Assembly: GCA_963575745.1 (NCBI GenBank)
Contig: CAUYUJ010001336.1
Location: 1,087,676-1,110,175, forward strand
Source of the DNA: Prorocentrum cordatum
Lineage: Eukaryota > Sar > Dinophyceae > Prorocentrales > Prorocentraceae
Reading direction: 5' to 3'
DNA length: 22,500 nt
Position 1 is the first letter of the stretch. Each line of letters begins with the position of its first letter. Below are positions 1 to 9,040 of the stretch, piece by piece. The notes under the pieces are model-generated. The model had not been told where the DNA came from and made no database searches. It saw nothing but the letters and a program-made list of their open reading frames with translations. The translations under genes and the position numbers were made by a program.

Positions 1-14
1 AGGGAGGTGGGGCA

Positions 15-50
15 GGAGGCGAGGAGGAGGAGGATGGAGGAGGAGGAGGA
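15..50. repeat. GGA-rich purine microsatellite
   Basis: The window opens in an imperfect GAG/GGA trinucleotide run. The similar run at 310-385 lies on the same strand. No coding potential is claimed. Confidence 0.8.
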
Positions 51-309
51 CTTTAAGGGTAGCTCTTTGGGAGATGTTATATAGGATCGGGAGTATAGCT
101 CGCGCGCCGTTGCCTTTGGCTCAAGGCACGCGCGCCCTATTTGCCCGGACACTGCTTGTGTTCGCTATGTGCTGGAAAGATCACTACATCGATCTATCCT
201 ATCTTATCCGTCCATTCCCCTTACTGAACCACCACAGTACGGCACCGGACGCTATTTGCCATCCGTTTCCCATGGAATCGGATGTTATTTGACTTACCAT
301 AGTCACTTC
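51..309. other. Unassigned low-repeat segment
   Basis: About 260 bases without a microsatellite. Short open frames exist but show no family match and no compositional sign of coding. One stem-loop is visible at 101-134, listed separately. The motif GGATCGGGA/GGAATCGGATGTTATTTG occurs in related form near 75 and 275, which may be remnants of a diverged repeat. Nothing else is recognised. Confidence 0.5.
101..134. other. GC-rich stem-loop
   Basis: TGCCTT (111-116) pairs with AAGGCA (123-128) around a 6-nt loop. The outer CGCGCG (101-106) can pair with CGCGCG (129-134) across a CCGT bulge. It is a real inverted repeat in the sequence. No poly-T follows it and no neighbouring gene gives it a role. 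Confidence 0.45.
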
Positions 310-385
310 AGACTGAGAGGAGGGGGAGGAGGAGGAGGATGGGGGAGGAGGAGGATGAGGAAGAGGAAAGCGAACAGGAAAAGAG
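310..385. repeat. GGA/GAG purine tract
   Basis: Interrupted GGAGGA and GAGGAA repeats on the plus strand, all purine for long stretches. Frames read from it give only Gly/Glu/Arg or Ser/Pro homopolymer-like peptides. Confidence 0.85.
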
Positions 386-404
386 GAACGCTGTCTTCTC
401 GTTT

Positions 405-655
405 TCCACAACGGGTTTGCGAACCTCACCTTCGTGTACTATTGGCTCTATAGCCCCTTGTATTGTTTTCTTACGAGCGAACGGCGAAATTATGGGTTTC
501 CGAACCCCTTCTTCGTGTACTATTAGAATCAGTGGGCTTCCGAACCTCATTTTCGTGTACTATTAATTATATAGCCCCTGTGTTGTTTTCCTATCAGCGA
601 ATGGCGAAATTGTGGGTTTCCGAACTCCTGCTTCGTGTACGATTAAACTCCGAGT
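405..655. repeat. Composite tandem repeat, ~120-bp higher-order unit
   Basis: The motif TTCGTGTACTATT recurs near 430, 511, 551 and 631, spaced about 81, 40 and 80 bp, so a ~120-bp unit is repeated. TATAGCCCCTGTGTTGTTTTC occurs near 451 and again near 572, 121 bp apart. The phrase GGGTTTCCGAACCCCTTC precedes the TTCGTGTAC motif each time. Short open frames here are translations of this repeat. Confidence 0.8.
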
Positions 656-694
656 ATTCTATGGTATTCTATTTGGTTTTAACTGATTGTGTGG

Positions 695-732
695 AACCGA
701 ACCCGAAGCCGAAGCCGAAGCCGAACCCTTAG
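695..732. repeat. CCGAAG hexanucleotide run
   Basis: ACCGAACCC is followed by several CCGAAG copies and a closing CCGAACCC. In one frame this reads as a Pro-Lys alternation, but the frame ends at once and I treat it as a microsatellite. Confidence 0.8.
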
Positions 733-774
733 CCATTCCTTCTCAGTAGACACGAAGGTGAGGTTTGACCCTAA

Positions 775-970
775 CTCAGACTACGACTACGACTACGACA
801 ACGACTACGACTACGACTACCGACTACGACTAACGACTACGACTCTACCTACACTACTACTACTACTACTACACTACTACTACTACTACTTACTACTACT
901 AACTACTACTACTACTACCTACTGCTACTACTAAGACTACTAATACTACTGCTATTACTACGACTATTAC

Positions 971-1006
<36 letters not shown>

Positions 1007-1007
1007 C

Positions 1008-1038
<31 letters not shown>

Positions 1039-1070
1039 ATGGTAGTAGTAGTAGTAGTAGTAGTAATAAA

Positions 1071-1102
<32 letters not shown>

Positions 1103-1145
1103 TAGTAGTAGTAGGTAGCAGTAGTAGGTAGCAATAGTAGGTAGC

Positions 1146-1200
<55 letters not shown>

Positions 1201-1906
1201 TGAGTAGTCGTAGCAGCAGGTCTTAGTAGAAGCGTAGTAGCAATACTAGTAGTAGCAGTAGCAGTAGCTAGCAGTAGGTTAGTAATTGTAGTAGTAGTAG
1301 TAGTAGTCGTCGAGTAGTACGTAGTAGTAGTTAGTAGTAGTTAAGGGCTCGTAGTAGTTAGTAGCGTAGTCGTCGTCGTAGTTAGTAGTAGTAGTTGTAG
1401 TTGTCGTTAGGTGAGTAGTAGTAGTTAGTAGTAGACGTCGTAGCGTGTAGTAGTAGTTAGTAGTAGTAGTAGTATAGTTAGTTCTTTTTTTCTTTTATTA
1501 CTAGTATTGGTGAGCATTATAAGAGTAGTAGCTGTAGTAGTAGTGTAGTAGTAGTCGTCGTAGCTAATACCAGTTAGTAGCAGTAAGTAGTTGTAGGTAG
1601 TAGTAGTAGAAGGTAGTTGGTGTAGTAGTCGTACTAGTAGTTAGTGATTTTGGTTTATTCGGGGTAGTGGTAGTGGTAGTCCTTTGTGGCACTGGTAGTG
1701 GTAGGGTAGTAGTAGTTAGTAGTAGTAGTAGTCGTAGTTAGTAGTAGTAAGCGTAGTAATAGTAGGTGGTGTAGTCAGTCAGCAGTTAGCAGTAGTTCGT
1801 AGTTTAAGTGCAGTTAGTAGTATAGTTGTAGTCGTAGTCGTAGTAGTAGTAGTAGTAGTGTAGCAGTATAGTTAGTAGTTGCGTCGTAGTAGTAGTAGTA
1901 GTTTTC

Positions 1907-1941
<35 letters not shown>

Positions 1942-1942
1942 C

Positions 1943-1979
<37 letters not shown>

Positions 1980-2079
1980 TAGTAGTAGTAGTAGTAATCG
2001 CAGTACCAGTAATAACAATAGTAATAGTGGTAGTAGTAGTCGTAGTAGTAGTCGTAGTAGTAGTAGTAGTAGTAGTAGC

Positions 2080-2125
<46 letters not shown>

Positions 2126-2126
2126 A

Positions 2127-2159
<33 letters not shown>

Positions 2160-2160
2160 G
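775..2160. repeat. Giant ACT/AGT trinucleotide tract with strand switch
   Basis: From about 779 to 960 the plus strand carries ACT/TAC repeats with ACG variants. At the palindrome ACTAGT (969-974) it flips to TAG/AGT repeats, which continue with interruptions to about 1800 and nearly pure from 1840 to 2158. Interruptions such as TCG, AGC and a T-rich patch near 1490 show age. The Thr/Tyr/Leu/Ser/Val homopolymeric frames across 1804-2355 are all products of this tract. Confidence 0.95.
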
Positions 2161-2809
2161 GCGGTCCGTAGTCTGTGTACCAAATTTGGATGAATAGTAA
2201 GGGGTGAGGGTTCGGGCTCGGGTTCGGAAGCGCGCGCGCGCCCCCCCTTTTATATATATACACAAGATTTGAGGGCTCGCTTCGCTTCGCCTCAATCTTG
2301 GTCCTGCGCCCATGCCCACCCAAACACTCGGTGAATGAATGATGTCTGCAAGCACATGATGACCATGAGAGGGGTCGCGGTCATAATCCCGGACGGGTCA
2401 TAAGCATTCCTGTGTTTGGGACGCGGCGACGTACCGCGACGAGGCCATAGTCACCGACGAGGGGTTAGAGGAAACGGTGACCACGAGGGGGGTCACGGTC
2501 ATGGCGGTCAAGGAGCAAAGCCATGTGCGTGAGCGAGGTGAGGATATGGAAGAATGCGTTCAAGTTTGGATGACGAGGATGATGATGATGATGAGGAGGA
2601 GGAGGAGGAGGAGGAGGACGGGGGGGAGGACGACGTCGACGTGGCGGGGTGGATGCGACGATCGTCGGACAGGGGCAGTGGTCGGTACGACGAGGGGTAA
2701 ACGCTAATGACCGCGAGGGGGGTGAAGGTCATTGCTGGGAAAAGGGGTGGCGACCGCCCGTCAAGGAAAGGATGGGCACGTAATGAAAAGTATGTATATC
2801 CTGCGATCA
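2161..2809. other. No gene recognised; short dispersed repeats
   Basis: A CG alternation (2229-2240) followed by C7 and TATATATATA lies just after the trinucleotide tract. The phrase CGAGGGGGGTCACGGTCAT, or a close variant, occurs near 2365, 2483 and 2709, suggesting a diverged dispersed or tandem repeat of irregular period. A GAT-then-GAG microsatellite lies at 2575-2618. No protein family is recognised on either strand. Confidence 0.6.
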
Positions 2810-4186
2810 TCATCGGCAGGCGGCAGGTCGCTTGCACGGCGTGAGGCCAGGGCGCTTCGGACGGGGTGGGTCCGATCGCAGAAGCAGTTCAGGCCAGACG
2901 ACGTTGCGCACTGAAGCGTTGCCGTTCTGGTCCACATTTTCACAGTCGGGGAGAACGCGCATATCGGCGCGGTTCTTGACTCGACTAACGCCCACATAGA
3001 GATGCCCATGGGCAAAAGAGCTTCGGCGCACGTCCAGGCACGCGCGCGCGAGCGTGCGGCCCTACCCTCCAGTGAAGGTGGACGCGCACGCTGGCCGCAA
3101 AGCATATTGTCGACGGGTCATGGTGGACGTGCCGCTGGCAACCTGCCAGCGGAAAACGATGCGCGGTAAAGGATACTCGCGGCCATCCAAAGTTTCTATA
3201 AAGATGTGATGGTGGTGGACCGCCTTCACTATGACCGGCACATGGTTCATGAATCGCTCGATGGGGTTGAAATTCCTCATGAGCTCGAAAAGGCCACCGA
3301 CCACAATGTGCAAGTCATGGGGCGGCGCGCCTGGGGCGTTCTGGAGCGTGAGAAACTCCGCAATCAAGTGCGGCTCGATGAGGCCTGTGGAATCAACGTC
3401 CAGCGTGTCGGCGCTGAGCAAATGGTTGGAAAGGCAGAGGTAAGTGCGTCCCAAGACATTTAGAATGCGCTCGTTGTGTGCGCCCCCCAGCGTGTTCACG
3501 GCGGCCAGGATCTTGGAATTGGCGCAATCGTGCGGGTCGTTATCGTGAGGAAATGCGTGTCGGGCGGCCGCTGCTTCGTCTGCCACGGTGGCGATGTCGC
3601 GCAGGGGCACGAATCCCAAGTCGCCGGCGTTGCTGCTCTGAGTTGTTTGCGTGCCGTCACCAACGCCGTCTATCCACTGGCAAAAAGAATCGTCCTCAGC
3701 TTGTCGCCAAACACGGGGAAGGTGGAACCGGGTGAACTTGGCCCACGACGAGGAGGTCTGGGCGGTGTTCTGGACGATGGCGTGGCGACTGGCTTTCGGG
3801 ATGACGCGGGGGGTCTGGCGGAAGCCCCTGTAGCATATGAGTACTTGGGGCGGGTATTCTCGGGGGCGCTGGGCTTTGAGCGCGTCGAGCAAGCTCAAGA
3901 CGGACCCCCATGCTGCCTTGCGAATGCAAGGCCAGTCATCCCACTGGATGATCGGGGCGCGGGCGATGTGGCGAGCCGCTGAAGAGCGGACACTGAGGTT
4001 GCTGAACAGCTCTGGCGAATCGCCCACAAGGCTGGCGAAGACGGAGGCCGTGTAGGCGAGGCGTAGGTAGGAATAGCAACTCGGACGCGCCGCGCGCAGA
4101 TCGGATGAATCGCAGATCTCGGCTGGGCAATCCAAGCACGTCTGCCACGCGTGGAAGTGGCTCGCGCCGCCGACAGAATGAAAAAA
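2810..4186 (-). pseudogene. Pif1/Helitron-type helicase domain, degenerate
   Basis: Reading 4186 to 2810 on the minus strand in one frame, the protein can be laid along the Pif1-like helicase of Helitron transposons. FFHSVGGASHF sits where the Walker A FFxxGxGGTGKT should be; IIQWDDWP where Walker B IIWDEAP should be; GFRQTPRVIP where GGDFRQxLPVVP should be; HNERILNVLG, EFLTLQ, APPHDLHIVVGG, LMRNFNP, LPRIVF and RRQYALRPACAST follow in the family order; FAHGHLYVGVSRV closes it, matching FSHGQLYVALSRV. Order and spacing are convincing, but the P-loop Lys/Thr, the DEAP Glu and the GGD of motif III are lost. One in-frame TAG lies at 3062-3064; TGA ends the frame at 2810-2812. Such helicases unwind DNA during rolling-circle transposition; this copy is inferred inactive. 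A cellular Pif1 paralogue is the less likely alternative. Confidence 0.72.
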
Positions 4187-4572
4187 TGCCACAGACGGTC
4201 GGTCGTAGTCATCTTCGGCCACTCCCGGGCCGCGGCCTCGTTCATGCTGGAGAGCACGGGGGCGCCGGCGTTCTTCTTGGAGGTCTTCAAGAAGATGCGC
4301 GCAGACTGGGCCAAGTCTTCGTGGGGCCCGTCAAGGAAACCCGTCGGCAGGGAGTGCAGGAGGTCTCGGACAGCGATGATTCGCATGCGGAGTTCTTTCT
4401 TGCTCTCGCCGTGGAGGACGCCATCGCCCAGGCTGGTTTTCTCGAGGAGGCCATCCAACGCGTCCGCGTCGATGGTGTAGCAGCGGTCGTACTTAAGCCT
4501 GTGAGGGCCCTCCATGAGGGCGCAGACGGCGTCCAAAGAGTAGGTCTTGCGCCCGATGTAGACCAACCGCAT
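4180..4572 (-). pseudogene. Region just upstream of the helicase, shifted frame
   Basis: From an ATG at 4570-4572 the minus strand is open for about 130 codons in a frame different from the helicase piece. It starts MRLVYIGRKTYSLDAVCALM and reaches SSMNEAAAREW and then WHFF. The last part fits the LNxEQ...FF lead-in to the helicase P-loop, and the FF codons overlap the FF of the helicase frame. So a one-base indel, or an unseen intron, near 4170-4190 separates two parts of one gene. The rest of the piece is mixed charged/hydrophobic and looks coding, but I recognise no domain. It may be the linker of a Helitron-like protein or unrelated host sequence. Confidence 0.5.
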
Positions 4573-4599
4573 GTCCGCCGGCGCGCGTGCGTCGCTGGG

Positions 4600-4792
4600 G
4601 CGAAATGAAAAGTGAATGTCCCGATGGCTGTCCCGACGGGTGTCCTTATGGTTGCCCCGGTGGCTGCCCCGAAAGGGGTGCCGATGGCTGTCCTGATGGG
4701 TGTACCACTGGCTGTCCCGATAGGTGTTCCGGTGCTGTCCCGGTGGGTGTCCCGATGGCTGCCGTGAGGGTTGCGCCGGTGGTTGGTTGCAC
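4600..4792. repeat. Minisatellite inside the broken gene
   Basis: Imperfect 12-bp-multiple units around GATGGCTGTCCCGATGGGTG. On the minus strand it reads as His-Arg-Asp-(Thr/Ser) in one frame and Gly-Thr-Pro-Ile-Gly in another. It lies exactly between the Cys-rich piece and the linker piece, which are in different frames on its two sides. Confidence 0.8.
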
Positions 4793-5315
4793 GGGCGTTC
4801 GAACGCGGCGTCGGCAGGCCCGGGCGTGCGTTTGACGGGAACGGGCGCGAGGCGGACATGCCGGAGGCAAGGTGGTACTTGCCCCAGCTCTTGGCCGCGG
4901 AGATCACGCGCCGGATCTCCTGGGCCACCTTGTCGAACTCGCGCATGACGGTGGCAGTCGCGGATTTCAAGGGCACGGGCTCCAATCCCGAGGCTGGCGG
5001 CGTCGCGTCTGTGGCCAGGGAAGGGTCGAGGAGCAGCCGGGCGCGATGGCGTCTGTCGCGCTCCAGCCAGCTGGCGCGGAACAGCGCAAGCATTCCAGAG
5101 TCTATTTGCGAGAGGCCGGGGACGTTGGCAGCTGATTCCAGGCAATGGGCCGAGCAAAACGCGAGCTGCATCATTTTGCCTGTGATCCCGTGAGTCTCGA
5201 CTTTGTCGCCAAGAATGAAAGATGGGTTCGTGCAGCCGCGGAAGTCCAGATCTGGCCGAAGGGTGGATATTTGACTACAGGAGCAATCTACGAAGGCACA
5301 GGCGGGGCGCACCAT
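4776..5315 (-). pseudogene. Cys-rich coding-like piece upstream of the helicase remnant
   Basis: The minus-strand frame beginning at ATG 5313-5315 runs about 180 codons before it enters the minisatellite. Cysteines and a histidine lie at residues 6, 11, 13, 28, 54, 57 and 58 (ACAFVDCSCSQ, then FRGCTN, then FCSAHC), a possible zinc-binding set. Residues ~60-145 are rich in charged helix-formers (LFRASWLERDRRHRARLLL, MREFDKVAQEIRRVISAAK). The open frame extends upstream only through simple repeats, so I chose this Met. It may be the N-terminal part of the same gene as the helicase, or a separate fragment. No family is recognised and no function is assigned. Confidence 0.4.
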
Positions 5316-5931
5316 GTGGGAGAAGGTGTGCTTGTGTGGGGGTTGGGGGAGACGAGAGGAGCCGCAATGCCTGTGGGACATGGTGGCAACAATGACGAGG
5401 GCAGACGGACGATGATGACGATGACAGTGGAAAAAAGGAAGGTTGGAAAAGACGTGGGCGACGCGGGCTTCCTCGGACTCCTTTGCTGCGTTGGGCGGGC
5501 CCCAGAAAATCGGGTAAGAGTGAGGGTGAACAACTGCGCTCACAATCGGTCCCGCAAAAGGGGAAGAAACCTCCCTCCTCCCCTCCCTCCCTCGCTCGTC
5601 ACCTATCCTCCTCCTCTTCCTCCTCCTCCTCCTCCTCCTCCTCCTCCTCCTCTTCCTCCCCTCCCTTCCTTTCCATCTAGAATATCCTCCCCCCCGCTCC
5701 CTCCTCAAAGAGGCACCCGAAACTTGTCCCTGGACTTCCCCCGGGCCAAACAGACTGCATGCTGCATGGTCGTCGCGCTTCTCTTGGGAATCAGTAGTGC
5801 TCTGAGAGGGCTGAGCATTGCAGTGGACGATCGGGAAAGAAGAGGAGGAAATTATATGAAGGGAAGAAAAGGAGAGGAGGGCGAGGGAGAAGGGAGAGAG
5901 GCGGTCGGGGAAGGTGAGGAAGAAAGGATGA

Positions 5932-5968
<37 letters not shown>

Positions 5969-6100
5969 AAAAAAGAAAGAAAGGAGATGACAGAGGGGGG
6001 AGGACAATGACACGAGGAGGGCGAGATAGGATGAGGAGGGAGTCAGAACAGGAGGAAGAGGAGAAGGATACATTGGGAAAGGAACGAGGGAACGAGTGGG
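5316..6100. other. No gene; pyrimidine and purine simple repeats
   Basis: CCT/CTC trinucleotides run from about 5575 to 5665, then from about 5850 to 6060 the strand is GA-rich, with a pure GA run at 5935-5963 followed by poly-A. Long open frames cross this block on both strands but give only Pro/Ser/Arg/Glu runs. No promoter or splice signal is supported. Confidence 0.65.
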
Positions 6101-6340
6101 GGGCTGCGATGTGCGAAACTGTCGCTACCTTCGTGGGCCGCTGGCGGGTCCAGCGGAGTGGCGTGATCCGCAGACCAGAATGAGGCCTCACCGTCCCGGG
6201 GGGCTTCGAACAGCGAAGCTGTCGCCACGTTCGTGGCCCCCTCGTCGTTGCTCCTTTGTCAGATCGTGAACGCCCTCCTTCCGATGATATGAGTCGCAAG
6301 AGTGATGCCGTGAATGGGGGACACTGGTCTGCGGCCTCAC
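6101..6340. repeat. 100-bp-spaced direct repeat with an inverted repeat
   Basis: 6101-6142 and 6201-6242 align with about 80% identity at exactly 100-bp spacing (GGGCT...CTGTCGC-ACxTTCGTGG). Separately, CCGCAGACCAG (6168-6178) and CTGGTCTGCGG (6324-6334) are perfect 11-bp inverted copies. No mobile element is assigned. Confidence 0.55.
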
Positions 6341-6640
6341 GTTCTTTGGCGAAGCGTTCAAGGATATTGCGAATCCTTCAAAGCGTAAGTTGGCAATGAA
6401 CGGTCCAGGGTCTATAGTCGCCTCTTGTGTACAAAGGGTTGGGTGCGTCTCCCGGTGAGTTGTTTCTGGAGGGTCTCTTGGGAACCCCGGGGAAGCTATC
6501 CTTGGGCGTTTCTGGGACCTGGTGGGCCTTGACTGGGGCACCTTAGGCTCGAAGACGGCCCAAGAGCGCGTCAGGAAGGCCGTTCGTCGCCTCTCCTTGT
6601 CAGAAGCCTCGCGATCGCCAGGAGTGGCTCGGGGCGTCCG
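6341..6640. other. Unassigned, nothing recognised
   Basis: A mostly non-repetitive stretch without a protein match. The plus-strand frame near 6522-6650 contains a short coding-looking peptide (GSKTAQERVRKAVRRLSLSE) just before the GGGGCCTCTTGG minisatellite. It is too short and isolated to call a gene. Confidence 0.4.
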
Positions 6641-7215
6641 GGGAGGGGGCTCTTGGAAGCTTTCTTGGAAGCTTTTTGGGGCGCCCTGGGGGCCTCATGG
6701 GAGCTTCTTGGGGGCCACCTGGGGGCCTCTTGGGGGCCGTTTAGGGGCCTCTTGGGGCCCCATGGGGCCTCTTGGGGTCCTCTGGGGGCATCCTATGGCC
6801 TCTGGAAGCCGAAGGCTTGAAATTTGAACTTGGTTTGCGTTTTCTGGGACGCCTGTGCGGCCCGTCCAGATGGTCTCTTGGGCTGTCTTGGGGGCCTTGG
6901 GGCACTGTTGGGCTCTCTTTGGGCGTCTTGGGGCCTTCTTGGGAGCCTCTTGGGCCGTCTTGGGAGTCTCTTGGGCCGACTTGGACGTTATGAAAGGCCC
7001 AGAGGCGAATATGTTGCGAATGTACCTTTTACGAAGGGACTGGGGCTATGTTGGCCTCACGGGACCCTTTTGGGGGGCCTCTTGGGTGCCTCTTGGCCCG
7101 TCTTGGGTCGCCTCGGGGCGGTCGCGGTGTCATCTGAGGCTATCTTAGGCCGCCGTTCTCGGGCGTCTTGGGCCGCTGGGGGGCCATCAAGAGCGTTTCG
7201 CCCCATCGTTCGGTG
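6640..7215. repeat. GGGGCCTCTTGG-type minisatellite, degenerate
   Basis: Short units around CTTGGGGGCC/GGGCCTCTTGG repeat with variable spacing. Forward frames give Gly-Ala-Ser-Trp-Gly-Pro-Leu-like peptides in all three phases, and none continues into recognisable protein. A less repetitive patch lies at about 6985-7060. Confidence 0.8.
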
Positions 7216-7379
7216 ACCTGGAGGGCTTGGAAGTCCGCTGGAAAGGGGCCTGGGGGCCAAGGGCGGCCGTCCAAGAGGGTATGTGGGGGGGGGGCATCCG
7301 GGGGGGATTTTTCCTTACAGGATGTATAATTATAGGAATATATATATATATATATATATACAAATTTGTCCTAAGGTTT
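7216..7379. other. G-rich and AT-dinucleotide segment
   Basis: A poly-G patch near 7284-7293 and a pure TA run at 7337-7361. The TA run is a microsatellite; there is no gene beside it that would justify calling it a TATA box. Confidence 0.7.
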
Positions 7380-7637
7380 GGGGGGCCTCTGGGTTCCGGG
7401 ACACAAACACATTTGATTGATGTATCACTTCCATAAGAGGCCTTTCTGAAATCTGGAATGCCCCAGGGCTCCCCCCCCCAAAAAAAAAGTCTTATATATA
7501 GAATAGCAGCCTCTATGAGAAAACAAAAACTGGAAGGCCTCTGGTGTCCCAGAAAAAAAGAATTGTTGAATATGGAGCTCTGAAACGGGACCCCTTGTGA
7601 AAACTGGAGGGCCTCTGGAGTGCCAGAGGGAAAAACA
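7380..7637 (+). repeat. S satellite, block 1
   Basis: First appearance of the degenerate satellite whose core is GAAAACTGGAGGGCCTCTGG followed by a TCCCGG-A-tract and an AT-rich linker. Recognisable monomers centre near 7385, 7440, 7527 and 7600. The block ends at GGGAAAAACA, where element B1 begins. Confidence 0.8.
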
Positions 7638-7693
7638 TTAGCCTGGAGAAAGACCCAACCATACGCAGTTGTGACTGCCGCAATTGTGAATAA

Positions 7694-7906
7694 CATCTTC
7701 GCCCGCGCTCCCGATGTGGCCACAACTTCCCGCCGGAGCCCGACATGCTCAGGGACACGTTCGTGGCCGTCTTCGCGGGCGCCGACGACGACGAGGACGG
7801 CGCCCCCCTGACCGAGGAGCAGAAGCAGGAGAGGGCTCTAAGAGCCATAAGGGAGGCTGCCACTGGGGCCTTCGGTGGAGCTCCTATGGGGCCACGATCC
7901 TCGTGA
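7694..7906 (+). pseudogene. Coding-like fragment inside B1, possibly captured exon
   Basis: After an in-frame TAA (7691-7693) the frame is open to TGA at 7904-7906. It includes CGHNFPPEPDMLRDTFVAVF, then an acidic stretch (GADDDEDG) and a helix-like PLTEEQKQERALRAIREA, before running into the tandem repeat (TGAFGGAP). The only ATG is at 7745-7747, giving 53 codons. Composition differs sharply from the flanking repeats and B2 and B3 lack the segment. Capture of host gene fragments is known for rolling-circle elements, so this may be an exon piece (about 7694-7858). I recognise no family. Confidence 0.4.
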
Positions 7907-9040
7907 GGGGTGTGCCGAAATGGCCCGAGGCCGCCATGCGAACGCAGCCACTGGAGCCTTCGGTGGAGCTCCCTATGGGGCCACGATCCTCGTGAGGGGT
8001 GTGCCGAAATGGCCCGAGGCCACCATGCGAACCCTGCCACTGGCGCCTTCGGTGGAGCTCCCTATGGGGCCATGATCTTTGTGAGGGGTGAGCCGAAATG
8101 GCCCGAGGCCGCCATGCGAACCCTGCCACTGGCACCTTCGGTGGAGGCCACGATCCTCGTGAGGGTGTGCCGAAATGGCCCGAGGCCGCCATGCGAACGC
8201 TGCCAATTGGGCCTTCGGTGAAGCTCCCTATGGGGCCACGATCCTCGTGAGGGGTGTGCCGAAATGGCCCGAGGCCGCCATGCGAACGCAGCCACTGGAG
8301 CCTTCGGTGGAGCTCCCTATGGGGCCACGAAATGCTGCACTGGGTGTGCCGAAATGGCCCGAGGCCACCATGCGAACGCAGCCACTGGAGCCTTCGGTGG
8401 AGCTCCCTATGGGGCCACGATCCTCGTGAGGGGTGTGCCGAAATGGCCCGAGGCCACCATGCAAACGCAGCCACTGGAGCCTTCGGTGGAGCTCCCTATG
8501 GAGCCACGATCCTCGTGAGAGGTGTGCCGAAATGGCCCGAGGCCGCCATGCGAACGCTGCCACTGGCGCCTTCGGTGGAGCTCCCTATGGGGCCACGATC
8601 CTCGTGAGGGGTGTGCCGAAATGGCCCGAGGCCACCATGCGAACGCTGCCACTGGGGCCTTCGGTGGAGCTCCCTATGGGGCCACGATCCTCGTGAGGGG
8701 TGTGCCGAAATGGGCCGAGGCCGCCATGCGAACGCTGCCACTGGGGCCTTCGGTGGAGCTCCCTATGGGGCCACGATCCTCGTGAGGGATCGCACGCAGA
8801 GACCACTGGGGGCCTTCGGTGGAGCTCCCTAAGAAGGGCCACGATCTCGAGAGGGGTGTGTGCCGAAATTGCATCGAGGTCGGGCATGCGGCCGCGCCAC
8901 TGGGGCCTTCGGAGGAGCTCCCCTTGGGGCCACCGATCCTCGTGAGGGTGTTGCCCATGAAATGGCCCGAGGCCGCCATGCGAACGCAGGTCACTGGGGG
9001 GCCTTCGGTGGAGCTCCCTATGGAGCCACGAAAACGCTGT
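7858..9040 (+). repeat. 89-bp minisatellite core of B1
   Basis: TGTGCCGAAATGGCC or a variant recurs at 7911, 8000, 8089, 8166, 8255 and onward, mostly 89 bp apart with one 77-bp unit. Each unit has the shared half CCTTCGGTGGAGCTCCCTAT and the B1/B3 half with CGTGAGGGGTGTGCCGAAAT. About twelve units are present; the last two or three are diverged. Confidence 0.92.

Noticed and set aside
697-735. Telomere-like repeat (CCGAACCC, CCGAAG)
   Set aside because: Too short, internal, and followed by other simple repeats; no terminal array.
1804-2355. Poly-Thr, poly-Tyr, poly-Leu and poly-Ser open frames
   Set aside because: All frames of one trinucleotide tract; no unique flanking protein sequence.
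5145-5990. 281-codon plus-strand frame
   Set aside because: It is antisense to the Cys-rich piece and then runs through CCT and GA microsatellites.
7337-7361. TATA-rich promoter
   Set aside because: A pure TA dinucleotide microsatellite with no gene downstream.
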